Shown in pieces: positions 63,916 to 64,000 of a stretch of DNA of 64,000 bases. The DNA comes from CAVXDY01 sp963760715 (lineage in GTDB: Bacteria; Actinomycetota; Thermoleophilia; Miltoncostaeales; Miltoncostaeaceae): positions 1-64,000 of the forward strand of contig CAVXDY010000005.1 of the NCBI GenBank assembly GCA_963760715.1, given 5' to 3'. Position 1 is the first letter of the stretch. Each line of letters begins with the position of its first letter. The position numbers and the translations under genes are program-made. A model generated the notes under the pieces. That model searched no databases. It was not told where the DNA came from and worked only from the letters and a program-made list of their open reading frames with translations.

Positions 63916-64000
63916 GGCTCCTCCTCGACGCCCACGCGTTCCTGTGGTGGATCGCCGGCGAGGGCCTGGCGAAGGCGGCGGAGACCGCGATCGAGGATGA
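63912..64000 (+). CDS. VapC-like PIN toxin, partial at window edge
   Basis: The first 29 codons read LLLDAHAFLWWIAGEGLAK after an initial two residues, the unmistakable opening of PIN-domain toxins of the MRLLLDTHxxLWW type, with the first catalytic Asp present. No ATG, GTG or TTG is in frame nearby; the CTG at 63912 overlapping the antitoxin TGA is the only sensible start. The gene runs off the right edge. It is a predicted ribonuclease neutralised by the upstream Phd-type protein. Confidence 0.8.
   Translation, partial: MRLLLDAHAFLWWIAGEGLAKAAETAIED

Overview
This 64 kb window is very GC-rich, gene-dense DNA with many GTG starts and GTGA/ATGA overlaps, and at least twenty genes carry a TANNNT (-10-like) box 6-9 nt before the start codon. 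This points to a chromosomal segment of a high-GC actinobacterium. Gene content (copper radical oxidase, osmoprotectant ABC operon, CopC-CopD fusion, GatCAB, CtaA, DrrA-type exporter) is compatible with an aerobic, possibly soil, organism. A Thermoleophilia-like lineage is a guess from general resemblance and was not tested. About seventy protein genes and one tRNA can be supported.

Layout. 1-3.7 kb: small chromosomal genes (BrkB/YihY membrane protein, SHOCT peptide, carboxymuconolactone-decarboxylase-like, DUF1269). 3.7-8.1 kb: a small genomic island in the 3' half of tRNA-Asn(GTT). The intact tRNA lies at 8042-8114, a displaced 43-bp 3' copy at 3727-3769, and an excisionase-like gene sits beside the tRNA. 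Between them are tandem arm-like repeats, a decaying chain of small frameshifted genes and several orphan genes, with no integrase. 8.1-13.7 kb: methyltransferase, an HTH/acidic Zn-ribbon/DJ-1 operon, and a peptidase pair (PepF, M14) with a PHP phosphoesterase. 13.7-15.4 kb: sulfate assimilation (cysC, cysH) and a SUI1 factor. 15.4-17.9 kb: Ppx/GppA divergent from a single-domain HD (alarmone-hydrolase-like) protein. 18-24 kb: UspA, RNase D, ABC-F and a GlxA-like copper radical oxidase. 23.8-27.3 kb: four-gene OpuC-type osmoprotectant importer. 27.4-32.1 kb: glutamate synthase large subunit with a clear -35/-10 promoter.

32-41 kb: rhomboid protease with a zinc-binding N-terminus; acyl-CoA ligase/GNAT pair; M42 peptidase, quinone reductase and glucosaminidase-like wall protein; one two-component system. 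42-44.5 kb: Pro-rich membrane-anchored transglycosylase convergent with a chromosomal ParM-like actin, separated by a perfect 14-bp hairpin. 44.5-52.8 kb: O-methyltransferase, DrrAB-type exporter with two permeases, TraR/DksA, heme A synthase, CopC-CopD fusion, Wzz/BY-kinase-like protein. 52.9-56.7 kb: gatCAB and an AbrB-type antitoxin with a dead VapC. 56.7-63.1 kb: a second two-component system, then ilvN, ilvC, a class-V aminotransferase and serA, a branched-chain/serine biosynthesis block. 63.2-64 kb: lipoprotein and a Phd/VapC pair cut by the window edge.

Cross-cutting signals: (i) a widespread near-leaderless promoter arrangement, including a palindromic -10 shared by two divergent genes; (ii) two genes whose only sensible start is CTG overlapping the upstream TGA; (iii) several decaying genes (phage-like chain, a DUF1385-like remnant, VapC) that mark sites of turnover.
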